64,000 bases of DNA from Gymnorhina tibicen. Its lineage: Eukaryota > Chordata > Aves > Passeriformes > Artamidae. Under the pieces are notes generated by a model. It was not told where the DNA came from, did no database searches, and saw only the letters and a program-made list of their open reading frames with translations. How positions within the stretch are numbered: position 1 is the stretch's first letter; each line of letters begins with the position of its first letter. A program made the translations under genes and the position numbers. Positions 28,487 through 38,960 of this stretch are shown in pieces. Location of the stretch: assembly GCA_013399875.1 (NCBI GenBank), contig VXAZ01007911.1:337995-401994 (forward strand). The letters run 5' to 3'.

Positions 28487-28582
28487 CTGTGGCATCATAG
28501 AACAGAGAAATAAGCAATTTTTTTATTCAACAGGCAGCACCCAAACTCTGCAGAGCATGACATATTTCCAGCTCATGCTCAC

Positions 28583-28690
28583 CTCTTTCTCTGCATACAA
28601 GGGAATCTGACCGTCCAGCTTGCCATCAGTTAGTGCAATGATGATACTAGAGAACCTTGAGGCCCCTTGCTTCGCAATTTGCACATTGGC
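28583..28690 (-). CDS. ANTXR2: ANTXR2 exon 5 (vWA domain, MIDAS aspartate)
   Basis: The exon is 108 bases, 36 codons, in phase 0 at both ends. Acceptor CAG precedes GCCAATGTG, and donor GTGAGC follows GAGAAAGAG. It encodes [14 protein letters not shown], then [13 protein letters not shown], then [22 protein letters not shown] is identical to human ANTXR2. Its aspartate (TDG) is one of the metal-coordinating residues of the MIDAS. The preceding variable part, [12 protein letters not shown], replaces human NEQIQKAGGLKT. Confidence 0.98.
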
Positions 28691-29672
28691 CTGAAAACAA
28701 CAAGAAAAATTACCCACCTTAAAACTACACCCAAACTTTTAACCGTGAGGCATCTTCTAAGCATCTAATACAACATCTGAAGCAGCAGCCTCATCCTCAA
28801 GCCTCTCTCTCACGACAATCCTCTGCCTCCCTTGAAGTCACTACCAGCAGGGAAATCCCTCATCGGTCCTGTCCAGCCACCGTTGAGCCCATCTCCAAAG
28901 CACCGGGGTCACTGACTGGTCAACCCTTGCCAACACGCAGTTCTTCCAGGACAGATCTCTTCAAATCCACTGTTAGGATTTGCTTTGCTACCCCCCAGAT
29001 TTCTAACGCAGTCAGTAGGTTCCAAGATATAAAAAGAATGGCTTAGAACTATTTTTTTTTTTTTAAACAGCAACAAAATTCTCTTAGCCCAGCTTTTCAG
29101 TGCACAGATCCTGGTTACAAACGTGGCTCTACAGCCATAGAGGAAGAACTGATTTGTCTTAACAGTGAAAGCTTGGGTCTTCACCTTCAGGGCCAGGGCT
29201 TTCATCAAAACTGCATTACTTGAACTAAGAAAATATAAGCAGCTGGGAACTCCGTAATTAAGATAGTCCAAAATGAAGAGCATTTGTCTTGCAAATGCTG
29301 CTCTGTGCAGTAAACTCTCCCCAAAGAGAGCGTTCTGGAAGGCACCACAAGCGCCGCAGCCCTACCAAGCTGCATGTGAGTATTTACCATGTCACTGGGA
29401 TGCTGGGTGAGCTCTGAGATCCATGACACGGACCCATGCTCTGTGAGAAGGAGCAAGTCAGAGAAATTCCATATGGCAAATTGCTGCGATGGCTAATCAT
29501 CTTCTGCATGGGATTTGCAGAGTGTCTGGGCAACCCTGGGACCACTTAGGCAACCAGAAAGATTTGAGCGTAACAGACTGAGGTGTACAATCGATCCATT
29601 TGTGTTACAGGTTGTTACCCAAAGGGTGAGAACAGAGGATGTGTTGATTACAAGAGGATGAGTAAAACCTAC
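28691..29672 (-). other. ANTXR2: ANTXR2 intron 4
   Basis: A 982-base intron with a pyrimidine-poor end next to exon 5. It contains a T run of about 14 bases near 29051-29064 on the plus strand and nothing else recognised. Confidence 0.9.
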
Positions 29673-29754
29673 CTGTTTTAGTCCTTCATGTATGTATGTC
29701 TCACCTGCTGGTATCACCTCCTCTAGATCCTTAAGACCTTTCTTGATTTTCTCT
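29673..29754 (-). CDS. ANTXR2: ANTXR2 exon 4 (vWA domain, MIDAS threonine)
   Basis: The exon is 82 bases. The acceptor is TTTTTTTTTGTTTGCAG and the donor GTAGGT. The first base completes the Arg codon split after exon 3 (AG|A). The exon then encodes EKIKKGLKDLEEVIP and [12 protein letters not shown]. The human counterpart is [27 protein letters not shown]. The threonine of GETYIHEG is the MIDAS threonine. The incoming phase matches exon 3 and the outgoing phase 0 matches exon 5. Confidence 0.97.
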
Positions 29755-32700
29755 CTGCAAACAAAAAAAAAGGTGAGACTGTTAGTGTGACCTGAAGTGG
29801 GGAAAGGGTGTAATTTATCAGTTGAAAAAAAGTATTTGTCCTCAAGGAGAACTGAAATGAGAAGCTGTACATTAGAGCCTTTAGCTAGGATCCCACATGG
29901 AGGCAGACTGTGTATTCGTGACAGAAGTGGCGCTGCGGGAACAGGTATTTCAGACCTATCTAACACAATACGCTTCAGTGAGTCAGAAAGCTGGAACCAA
30001 GGAAAATGTTCAGGTGGAGCAGATATTGCAAAGAAGTGGTAAACCCTCAGTGTTACATAGCCCAGTGGAAATTCTGTTACATTAGATCTATTTTGCTACT
30101 TTAAACCAACTTTGCTTCCAATCACACTGCAATCAAAGAAGAAATACCCTAAAACAGCAGTTCTATTTCAACAGAAATCCTCCAGGTCAATATGCAGGAA
30201 TTTAATCACGTAGAACTGAACTGCAATAATTAAAACTTTTGCCCTGAAGAAAATATCGATAGGCAATGCCAGGATTTGCAAGACGCCTTTTGTGCCCATG
30301 GGAAAAGAGCAGGATTGAGGATAGTTTTTAATTTTTTACTGTCACTACCTTTTTGAGTGACCTTTCATAAGACATCCCACACAGGTCCACAGCTCACTTA
30401 GATGTAACAGGAGAATACATCTGCACCATGATTTCTCACGAGCAGTACAGCAGATCCATCTACAAGGTGCTCACTAACTATGGGGATGGAAGGGGAGAAG
30501 TCGATAGACAGCACCACAGGAATTATTTCCAGTGAAATCAGCACAAGTCGGGGGAACAAAGGCAGAGAGACTACTGAAAGAATCCAGTCTGGAGGGCCTT
30601 CGTTCTTCTGCAAGCACAGTTTGAGCGAAGTCCACGGAAAGTCATGCTAGGAGAGGATAAGCGAAAACTAAGAAGGGGCAAAATTTGGGCCAGAATATAT
30701 AGAACACTGTGACAAATCTAGGTGAGAAAGAGGAACCCAGCAGGGGTGAGGAGATGGAGGGAAAATACATCGCAGGATGCGTGAAAACTTTCCTTAGGCC
30801 AGACCAAATGAGAAAGAATGCATATGCCACACTGCCTGAATGCCACCCACTCGTCATTTGTTCCACGGATGGGCTTCCTCTATGTTTAGCAGCTCTGTTC
30901 CAAAGTACAATCCATAGCTGGAATAAGCTCCCCATCACAGGATCCACTGATACAATCAGGGAGGGGAGGGAGTAGAAGAGAAATGTGGCATTCAATGTAT
31001 GGAACGGAACAAGTTATGTAAGATAATACAATCTGTTTGATCCAAATATTTTACATTCAGCATCTATAGAAACAACTTGCAAGTGATTATGTACGAACGC
31101 AGATTATAAACCACAGAGTTGGTGCTTGCCAGAAATGAGTGGCAGCACATCACAGGCGTTAGTGCTCTGCTGCCAAGAAACAAGCAGCAACTCAAGTCCC
31201 AGTTTTCTGAAACAGATTTCATTTTGCAAAAATAGCTTTTGTACAATCAGTTCGGTTTTATTTATCTGCAATGTCTTGTGACCCGGTCGCACAGCAATCT
31301 CTGGCGTTGCCGGGCCTCTGCCTACAAGGGGTTCCAGGAAAATCTTTCCGTTTTTTTAGCTGCATTTAATCAGGCACCATCTCTTGCCCTCAGGGCACAG
31401 CTGCACTAGCCAGATGTGAACTAGCTCCACACATTCTCCAAGCTGGTCAAGTGCAAGTGGGTCCTGGTCCGGATGTCAGAAGGCCAGTGTTGATGCAGGA
31501 CTTGGGGCCCCAGAACCAGGAGAGGTGTGCTCCATCACACAAAAACTCACCCCTGGCTGGTTTGGAGGCTGGGCACGGGAGCTCGTGCCTGCCTGCACTG
31601 TCCTGATAATGAGACTCGGCAGTCAACCAGCCACGGCACTCAGGACCTCCATTCCTGCTCCTCAGTGCTCTCACAACTTCCCTTTCTCTAGTTTCTGTAA
31701 GGCTTTTTGGTAACCATGGAAATACCCAGGGAACTTCTGGTTGTATAACTCATCTGTACCATGACAGCAGAGCCCTGCCCTCAGCCTGCGTGCCTGGACA
31801 TCCCACAGCACAGCTGAGGGCAACAAAGGCTGAGGGCCACTGGCTTTGTGGTGCAAGTCAGAAAAGGGAGGGAGGTGGAAGAGGCAAAACAGAATCAGCA
31901 ACTTGCAGCCTGTCTGTGTTTGGACTGAGTAATGGCAAATTTAATATCTTTTCCCCACTCAGCATATGCGCTGCAGCCCATTTCTGTGTTTTAGCACAGG
32001 CACAACTAATTTTTAATAGCTACCCCGTCTGTTCTCTCTCTAAGCTGTGTAACTGCCTCAGACAGCTCTTCCAGCAGCAGCCAGGCAAACACAGCTGTTA
32101 ATATCCACGCAGATTCCAGAACGGGTGTTCTTAGCTCCTCTGGGTGGGGGACAGTATCCTGTATGTCTTTCCCGGGGTGCATTCCACCTATTGAAGTGCT
32201 GGAATCTCGAATTATCTCAGCGTGTTGAGCATACGAGTGCTGGCAGGAGATGGTGGCTCTCACTGAGCATGTATTTATAGTGAGAAATGTGGCTGGGTGG
32301 TGCAAGGCAACGGGCTCATCTGTAACAAATGAAGGCAAACGAAACAGGTACTTGGGGTTTCCTGCTAAGAAGGACATACAGTAAACAGGAAAACACACCA
32401 ACGTGTCAGTGAAACCAAGAGGGGAAGTGTTCTTTGACTAAAAGAGGGATGGCTGCATCCCCGATGAGACGAGCTGTCGTACTGGTGAAAGGAAAGCCTG
32501 CCCGAGCCTCTTCAGATGCGTCATTTGGAGGATGCTCATGCCTTCTAGGCCTCTTAAATACCACAAAGGGTTGGTTCAATTATAATAATTACTCTGCTTC
32601 AAACTTGAGGCCTCCTGCACGGGCTCCAGATGGAAACCACATCAATGGCCAACTCTGCTGTACTTGATACACCCAGCAGAACACACTCTCTGCACATGAG

Positions 32701-35456
32701 TCTGTTTTGGCAAGCTGCTTTGGACCCAAGTGTAGGGGTAGCTCACGCGACTGAGCCTCAAGTGCCTCCCTGTCTTGCACGTCCCTGTGAAACCAGGAGC
32801 AGTAAGTGCACCACTGGACTAGGAACAAGGACAGTACGGTTGGTCATATACCAAGTACTCAAGCGTCCTACTTTTCCACCTTCACTAACACAATCTCTCT
32901 TTATCTTCGGCAGGAGTTTCACCCAGGCAGAGGCAGCAGGGCTCGTCCTGGCCACGGGCACCAGTCAGTGCTGCCAAAGTAGGCTCACAGAAACCTGGAC
33001 TGCTGCTGGCCAGCACAGCTGGCCAAAAGAGAACAAAGGCAACGTCGTGCCAGCTGGATGGTATTCCTGAGTGTATCCACTCTCCCAAACCCCTTGCTTT
33101 CCAATACTGAGCACCAAAGGTGAGTGCACCAATCTTTGTTTACAACTTACTGCACCGTTTCCAGCTGAACTTCACAAACATGTATGTTTCAAATGGACTT
33201 AAACTAGTGTGAGAAGGCTTTTCCATCTGGGTGTTGCTGTTAGTCTATGGATTTATTATAGCACTGTGTGTACTGTGATTAACAATGACTTCTCTTTCCA
33301 GAGTTAGTCACAGAGCACTGTTCACACTCAAAAAATATTTGGGAATCTGGGGGCTTCGGCACTATGCTGCGGCTTTCTTTATATCCACAGCTTTATTGCG
33401 CAGTAAACCCAGCAAGAACTTTGCGCAAACAATCAGAAGCCTAAGGCTTTCCAAACAAAAAATACTGCCCTACTTTGATCTAACTGCTGGGAAGAAATTG
33501 TGGTTTCCTGACATTTGGGAATTAGCAAGTAAGCCAGGGCAAAAACATGCCTGCAAGTCCAAAGTGCACGTAACAAACCGAGGCCATCATATCCCATAAT
33601 CACCCCCACGAATACCCATCCCCAGAACTGCGCTGTGCTTAGCGTCCTTATCTTCTCTTGGGAACAATGGGGGCCAGACAGTCTCAGTATTTTTCCTCTG
33701 TTAACTTCTTTAATATTTAAAAGGACAGCTGCTCCAACTGTATCTATCTGTCCTTACCTATGTACATATGGTCACAGTTACCAGTTTCCTTCTCCCTTCT
33801 CCTTGTAATTCCTCCTGAACAAGAAGGGGTGGCACTTTCCTTCCCCTGACACACTCGCAAGAGCATCAGCCAACCCTGAACTAGAGCCAAGTCCCCCAAG
33901 GGAACCCACTAGAACTGCAGAGGTTCTTTGTGTGCTTTACACAAGGTTCTGAAAAAAACCACAATTCTGTCCGTGGCTCCAAGTGTGCCACAGGCAATGA
34001 AAAAGGCGCTTGTGTCCCCATGGCGGGGTTCCAGCATCCTGCCCAGCATTTCAAGTGGTCTGTGTGCTATCAGTGCTGCCTCTCATGCTTGATAAGGAAC
34101 AGGCCACTGACAGCCTATTAAAATGGAGAGAAAGGACCTCATTGACTTCAGCAAGCCTCAGAACAGGCTTAAGTGTCCTCTCCTGACCCCTCTCAAGCCA
34201 TCTGGAAAAATGGCTTATAAGCTTGTCTCTGCCCACAGAGAGCAGATCCGATATCCCCGTCCGGATGGGGGGGAAGTGGCTGTTCTCAAGTCAGACCACT
34301 TTTTAAATGTTTAAAAGAGAAGGGGCTCAGAATTGAGTTTTTAGACATCTCGGATGTCAGCTACATTTCTGTAGCGTGACACGTGTCTGTTGCAAGTGGC
34401 AGGTCTTTTCAGGATGTCTTGTACTTGCTGTTATATATTATTTAGAACAAACAAACAAACCCACAGCAGAACTAACCAACTACAGCAGACCACATCTTGC
34501 ACTGACCCTACTAATGGGAGCAGAAAGGAAGGACCACCTCACTTCCACCCTGCCACAGTTCTATGGAATGATTCCTAAACGGTTTATCCACATGTTCAAA
34601 ACCCAGAAGGTTGTGCAATGCAGTAGCTTCTGGACAGAAGGGAGAAAGCAGAGGTCGTGTTGGTTTTGAAAAGGCTGAGAGGACACCGAAGGACTCTGAC
34701 AGCAGTGCCGCTGTCCTCTGCTAAGAGCACTCGTTCCACAAGACGATTTCCCAATTTCTGTGAGCTCGGTAATTATTTTTGCAACATTCTCTTCTCTACC
34801 TGTTTCTCCTCCTTCTGTTTCCCCCCACCCATCCCTAAGATATCCTAGCTGCTAATCCTTACTTGCTTTAGAAATCACAGTGAGCAGCCTTGAATCCCAA
34901 CACCTTTGAAACCATCCAGTGAAAGTTCCGGCACATCCGTACATCACCACGGTGCCAGAAAGACCTCATACCCTTCAAGTGGCACCAACCCCACAGTACA
35001 AAACAGATTCTGAAGTCCAGATTAGGAAATACAAAACAGAATACCTACCTTACGTGAGAATATGGGAAACATTTATTTACCATTTTATGCTTTTCCTTGA
35101 CATGAAAAACTCCTGATAACCATTCTGTGGACACTGCTTTAGAAAAGCAAATGGAAAAATCATTCTCGCGCTGTGCCAAGGGAGATGCAGAGTCACACAG
35201 AGATGAAAACATTACTGGTGGTTTTTCTGCAAAGCAGTGGCAGAGTTAACATCAAGGATTTGTTTCCCATCATTCCTCTCCTTCCTTTTTTATGAAGTTA
35301 TCCAACGATATGATCACAAAATAAAATCAGCTCTGTGGGGAGGCTTCGTGACTGGCCACCACTTAGAGGTATCAGTTGTTGTTCTGTATCTGTTACTGCT
35401 CCTCTGATTCAGTAAGGGCTGAGGGAGGGACGGAATAAAAAAAGCAGTGCACTAAC
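29755..35456 (-). other. ANTXR2: ANTXR2 intron 3 (5.7 kb)
   Basis: Intron between exons 3 and 4. It contains a short AAAC microsatellite at 34447-34460. No exon, RNA gene or complete mobile element was recognised, and short open frames on both strands are unsupported. Confidence 0.88.
34447..34460. repeat. (AAAC)n microsatellite
   Basis: About three and a half ACAA units on the plus strand within ANTXR2 intron 3. Confidence 0.85.
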
Positions 35457-35528
35457 CTGTCTCCAGTTAGCGGCATAATGACATGTGCCTGGGTGGAAAA
35501 CACGATAAACGACAATCTCATCTTGGGG
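35457..35528 (-). CDS. ANTXR2: ANTXR2 exon 3 (vWA domain core strand)
   Basis: The exon is 72 bases. The acceptor is TTCTAAAG. The first base C completes the serine codon begun in exon 2 (AG|C). The exon then encodes [18 protein letters not shown] and PLTGD, ending AG before donor GTTAGT. The human counterpart is [33 protein letters not shown] is the central hydrophobic strand of the vWA sheet. Both phases agree with exons 2 and 4. The donor carries T at intron position 3, so it is weaker than its neighbours. No longer open frame covers it, so it was found by motif and phase alone. Confidence 0.95.
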
Positions 35529-36185
35529 CTTTAGAAAAGGGAAAGAAGGGAAAAACACATTTCAGAGAAGTATACAGATGCACAGCATTTCATTCACTTC
35601 TTCAGGTTTCATTCACATGATCTTTATCCTCCAGCTTCCTAGGAATGTACTTTTGAACTACAAACACAAAATGAGAGGATTTAAAGGACTTTTGCCCATC
35701 TTCTCCTTACCCAGATGCCTGGGGAACAAAGTAGCAGAACTATTACTCTCTCCCACATGATGAGTCTCCAGTGATGTGGCCTCCCCCCACACAGAAGGTA
35801 AAGCACATCCTTTGGAATTGTCAGGGCCACTGGTGTAACATCAAGGCAGGGACACCACTTGGTTCCCTCCTGCTCCCGTGGGTACTAACCATCTTTCCCA
35901 TCTTTGAAACTGAACCCCATCAACTTCCCTTTTTCTTTCAGGATGACACAACGTCTATTTCCAACTCTGCTTTTTGTTTATCAAATCCTCCCAGTCACAG
36001 AACCAGCATCTACTGTCTGTCTCAGCCCCGAGAAAGCAGCATGCAAACTCTTCCAGAGTGAGACTGGGTTTGTTTCTCTGACCAGACAGTTGTGAGACTT
36101 GAAAACTTCTTCCCTAAAAGCATCCAGGGAAATGTCATGGTAAAAAGCAATGTTGTATGAATTGATTTCAGTCAGGAATCAATCC

Positions 36186-36204
36186 TTTTTTTTTTTTTTT
36201 TTTT
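36186..36204. repeat. Poly-T run (19 T)
   Basis: Nineteen T residues on the plus strand (poly-A in the sense direction of ANTXR2), within intron 2. No retroposon body was recognised beside it. Confidence 0.9.
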
Positions 36205-37873
36205 AATAGTTTATTCTCAAGAAGTTCGCCTGTTTCTTTGCACAAGGTTACAGGGAATCATATCTAATTAGCAGTGGAAAACGCTTAGGAGACGCCTGAT
36301 GCTCTGGAGGCCCAAGACAGGAACTTTCCCAAGGTAAGTTGTAACATCTCTCCTACAAGATTTTAGATTTTATTCATCACAATTTTAATATATTCAATAA
36401 CTTTGTAATTCACTGTTTATGAGTATCAGCATTAATTAATCGGGTTAAGGTTAGTAAGGACTTAACACTTGTAAAGCTGAATGACCATGTTTTCAGTTCA
36501 CGGATGTCAATGATGCAACTTAAAATTATTGACATCAAGGGAATATAAGTACTGCAAGTCTGCACAGAACTGCACAGACCTCAGATTTAAGATCCAGGCT
36601 TGCAGTCTATCCATAATGGCTCTGCATACCAAAATCTGAGATGCTCTAAATTAAATCAGAATCAAAACCAAGGGATTATCACCCTTTTGAGCTGCCAAAC
36701 AAAACCAAGTACTTGCAGTCCCAACCTCTGGTAACTGCATCATTGCCTACCTACCGATTACCGCGAGACTTCCCTGTTGGAGATGCGCCTCCACGTGCAA
36801 TACCCTCCAAGTTATGTTTTAGACAACTTCTCTTCAGGATCCCTACAGAACCCCACGAGCCAGCCTGTCCGTGCCTCCTCTGTGAGCACTCGGACACAGG
36901 GATGGGAATGCAGCCAGAGCTCCACACAAGTGTTGCAAGAGGGAGTGTCGCTTGGCTGGAGAAGATGCTGAACTGAAAGATTTCCACTGAACAAGCACCA
37001 CCCTCTCAGGGGGGTAAATGTTTTATCACCCACCCAAAGAAGTCCTGCTTTGATATCAGGCTCTCTTTTTCCTTTTGTTGTTTTTTTAAATTCCAGAGCT
37101 TACAAAACAACTTTCAAAAGTTTCTGTCGCCCCCTTGACAGAAGTTTTACGTAAGTTTACAGATTTGCTTTTGACAAGATGAAAATAAGCAATATTTAGT
37201 TATAAAAGCCTAACTGCATCCTTTTATTAGCAAGCCAAGATCGCAACTGCACTCTGAGCTCGTTTTTCCTTAGCAAAACCTACCACACCATCTCTGCCTG
37301 TGTATGGTGGGGGATTCCTTTAGTTTATTCTGGATTTTGTTGCAGGGTTTTTGTAAAGCAAAGCACTGCAATCCTCAGCTGTTTGCACAGAGCAGTCAGC
37401 CAGGATTTATAGCTATTTCAAGAGGAGCTGGACTCGCCCGACAACACTGCTGATGGTAACAAAGTTGATTACATGTAAGGACAACAAATGCACTGGTTAC
37501 ATGGCACGGGCTTCCTCTGCTTTTGAGCTTTAACACTGCTCTCTTCCTTTTGACCTGCACTATATATTTACACATATGTTTACATGTGTTCAGACTGCTT
37601 CTTTATACAGATCTCCAAAAATGGAATTTGAGCAGTACGCCATCAGAAATTAGGCACATGGTATATTGAAAAACAAGTTTAAAAAAACATCAAATCACAT
37701 CTGAGAGTCGTTTAAGAGGTTAAGTATTTAACGACACATATTGTCACCTTTTTGCCGAGCTCCAGGCACAAGAAAATAAAGTAAAAGTTTCCAGTATTTT
37801 CCAGCAATTTGGGTCTTAGAAGCCAAACTTTTAATGTGTTTGTGAAACACATCCCTCGAGCTTGCAAAAGCAC

Positions 37874-37897
37874 GGGGACCGGGGCGGGGAGGGGGGG
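37874..37897 (+). other. G-quadruplex-type motif in ANTXR2 intron 2
   Basis: Four G runs of 4, 4, 4 and 7 bases are separated by loops of ACC, C and A. This fits the canonical G4 pattern with very short loops. It lies on the plus strand, the template strand for ANTXR2, 62 bases inside intron 2 from the exon 2 donor. Confidence 0.75.
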
Positions 37898-37959
37898 TGT
37901 TTAACACAGCTCGAAATTGCCCCAGCATCACCTCGGGTGTCACAAGCAGCACCACGCAC

Positions 37960-38031
37960 CTCACAAATCTTTCTGTCAGCTGATTTACAAAATTAAATAT
38001 CTCTCGCCAGTTCGTCGCCACGCTCCCAGAC
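37960..38031 (-). CDS. ANTXR2: ANTXR2 exon 2 (vWA domain, MIDAS SGS)
   Basis: The exon is 72 bases. The acceptor is TTTTCCCTTCTAG. The first base G completes a codon begun in exon 1, expected to be Lys of DKSGS. The exon then encodes SGSVATNWREIFNFV and NQLTERFV, ending AG before donor GTGCGT. The human counterpart is [24 protein letters not shown]. SGS supplies the two serines of the DxSxS metal-binding motif. The aspartate must come from exon 1, which is not in the readable sequence. Confidence 0.95.
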
Positions 38032-38483
38032 CTAGAAGGGAAAACCAGAGCACATAAGCGGCCTGAACTGGGGTGACATTTCGGGGAGACACTGACAATA
38101 TTCGCTTTTCCAAACATCGCGAGGTACCGCCAGCTCTTGCCGGTAAGTTTGTCGCGATTTGTCGCGCATCCCGCGGTGAGGCGGCCCGGGCCCCGCTCCC
38201 CCCTCGCCCTGAGAGCGATCGCAGCCGCCGAACTTCCCCACAAAAGCCCGGCCGCCGGGGCGGGCGCCAGATGCTGCCGCCACTCGCTCTTCCAACGCGT
38301 CCGGCCGCAAACGCACCTCCGGGGGAAGAACTTCCAACGGCCCCTCTCCACACCCCCTCAGCGAGGTCCCGGCGGGATTCCCGAACTTCCCGCCGAGCCC
38401 CTCTCGGTGTGTTTCCCGCCGCCTCACCTCATCGCCCCCCCCGCGCGCGCGGCCCCTCAGCGCCCCTCGCGCCCCCGCGCGCG
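38032..38483 (-). other. ANTXR2: ANTXR2 intron 1 (probable), CpG-rich
   Basis: GC- and CpG-rich sequence between exon 2 and the N run. No exon ending in the expected VLDK-type peptide, followed by a donor, is visible on the minus strand. It is therefore most simply the 3' part of intron 1, with exon 1 in or near the gap. Open frames reading into the N run on both strands are compositional. Confidence 0.6.
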
Positions 38484-38960
38484 NNNNNNNNNNNNNNNNN
38501 NNNNNNNNNNNNNNNNNNNNNNNNNNNNNNNNNNNNNNNNNNNNNNNNNNNNNNNNNNNNNNNNNNNNNNNNNNNNNNNNNNNNNNNNNNNNNNNNNNNN
38601 NNNNNNNNNNNNNNNNNNNNNNNNNNNNNNNNNNNNNNNNNNNNNNNNNNNNNNNNNNNNNNNNNNNNNNNNNNNNNNNNNNNNNNNNNNNNNNNNNNNN
38701 NNNNNNNNNNNNNNNNNNNNNNNNNNNNNNNNNNNNNNNNNNNNNNNNNNNNNNNNNNNNNNNNNNNNNNNNNNNNNNNNNNNNNNNNNNNNNNNNNNNN
38801 NNNNNNNNNNNNNNNNNNNNNNNNNNNNNNNNNNNNNNNNNNNNNNGCGGGGGACAGGGCGGGCGGGCTCGCACCGCCCCCGCTCGCCCGGCCCGTGCGT
38901 CCCCCTTGCGTCCCATCATCCCCGTCAGGAACACTCCAGTTCGTCTTGCTGCCAGCGGCG
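38130..38960. promoter_or_regulatory. ANTXR2: CpG island, probable ANTXR2 promoter region
   Basis: Dense CpG and high GC on both sides of the N run stand out from the AT-rich flanks. The position, immediately 5' of ANTXR2 exon 2, fits a TATA-less promoter containing exon 1. The start site itself cannot be placed. Confidence 0.7.
38484..38846. other. Assembly gap (363 N), likely hiding ANTXR2 exon 1
   Basis: All bases are N. Both edges are extremely GC-rich (alternating CG and C runs), typical of avian sequence lost from short-read assemblies. The signal peptide and the first vWA strand of ANTXR2 are absent elsewhere in the window. The N count may be an estimate. Confidence 0.95.

Larger units (their letters stand above)
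35529..37959 (-). other. ANTXR2: ANTXR2 intron 2
   Basis: A 2431-base intron. It holds a 19-base T run (36186-36204, plus strand) and a G-quadruplex-type motif (37874-37897, plus strand) close to the exon 2 donor. A chance FSSQAT peptide on the minus strand near 36.95 kb is not an exon. Confidence 0.9.
1..38846 (-). other. ANTXR2: ANTXR2 gene, 5' half (partial gene body)
   Basis: ANTXR2 (capillary morphogenesis protein 2) is a single-pass membrane receptor. Its extracellular vWA domain binds laminin, collagen IV and collagen VI; it is also known as a host receptor for anthrax toxin. Eight exons are seen here on the minus strand, totalling 641 coding bases. They join without a frame break to encode the vWA domain from the SGS of the metal site to the first strands of the Ig-like domain. 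Visible metal-site (MIDAS) elements are SGS (exon 2), the Thr of GETYIHEG (exon 4) and the Asp of ALTDGK (exon 5). Missing are exon 1, probably in the N run, and all exons after 9, including the transmembrane and cytoplasmic parts. Introns range from 96 bases to over 12.7 kb. The opposite-strand neighbour PRDM8 matches vertebrate synteny. The gene assignment is near certain. The paralogue ANTXR1 is less likely because of residues such as [21 protein letters not shown] and the PRDM8 linkage. Confidence 0.96.

Noticed and set aside
34447..34460. Repeated AACAAACA read as forkhead sites.
   Set aside because: It is a simple AAAC microsatellite, so the motif match carries no weight.
36925..36972. 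A minus-strand peptide FSIFSSQATLPL after a CTTTCAG acceptor-like site, resembling the FSSQAT strand of ANTXR2 exon 3.
   Set aside because: The true exon 3 is at 35457-35528, with full MRLSFIVFS...PLTGD match and correct phases. The lookalike lacks the upstream PxMRLS part, a residue and a donor. It is a chance match.
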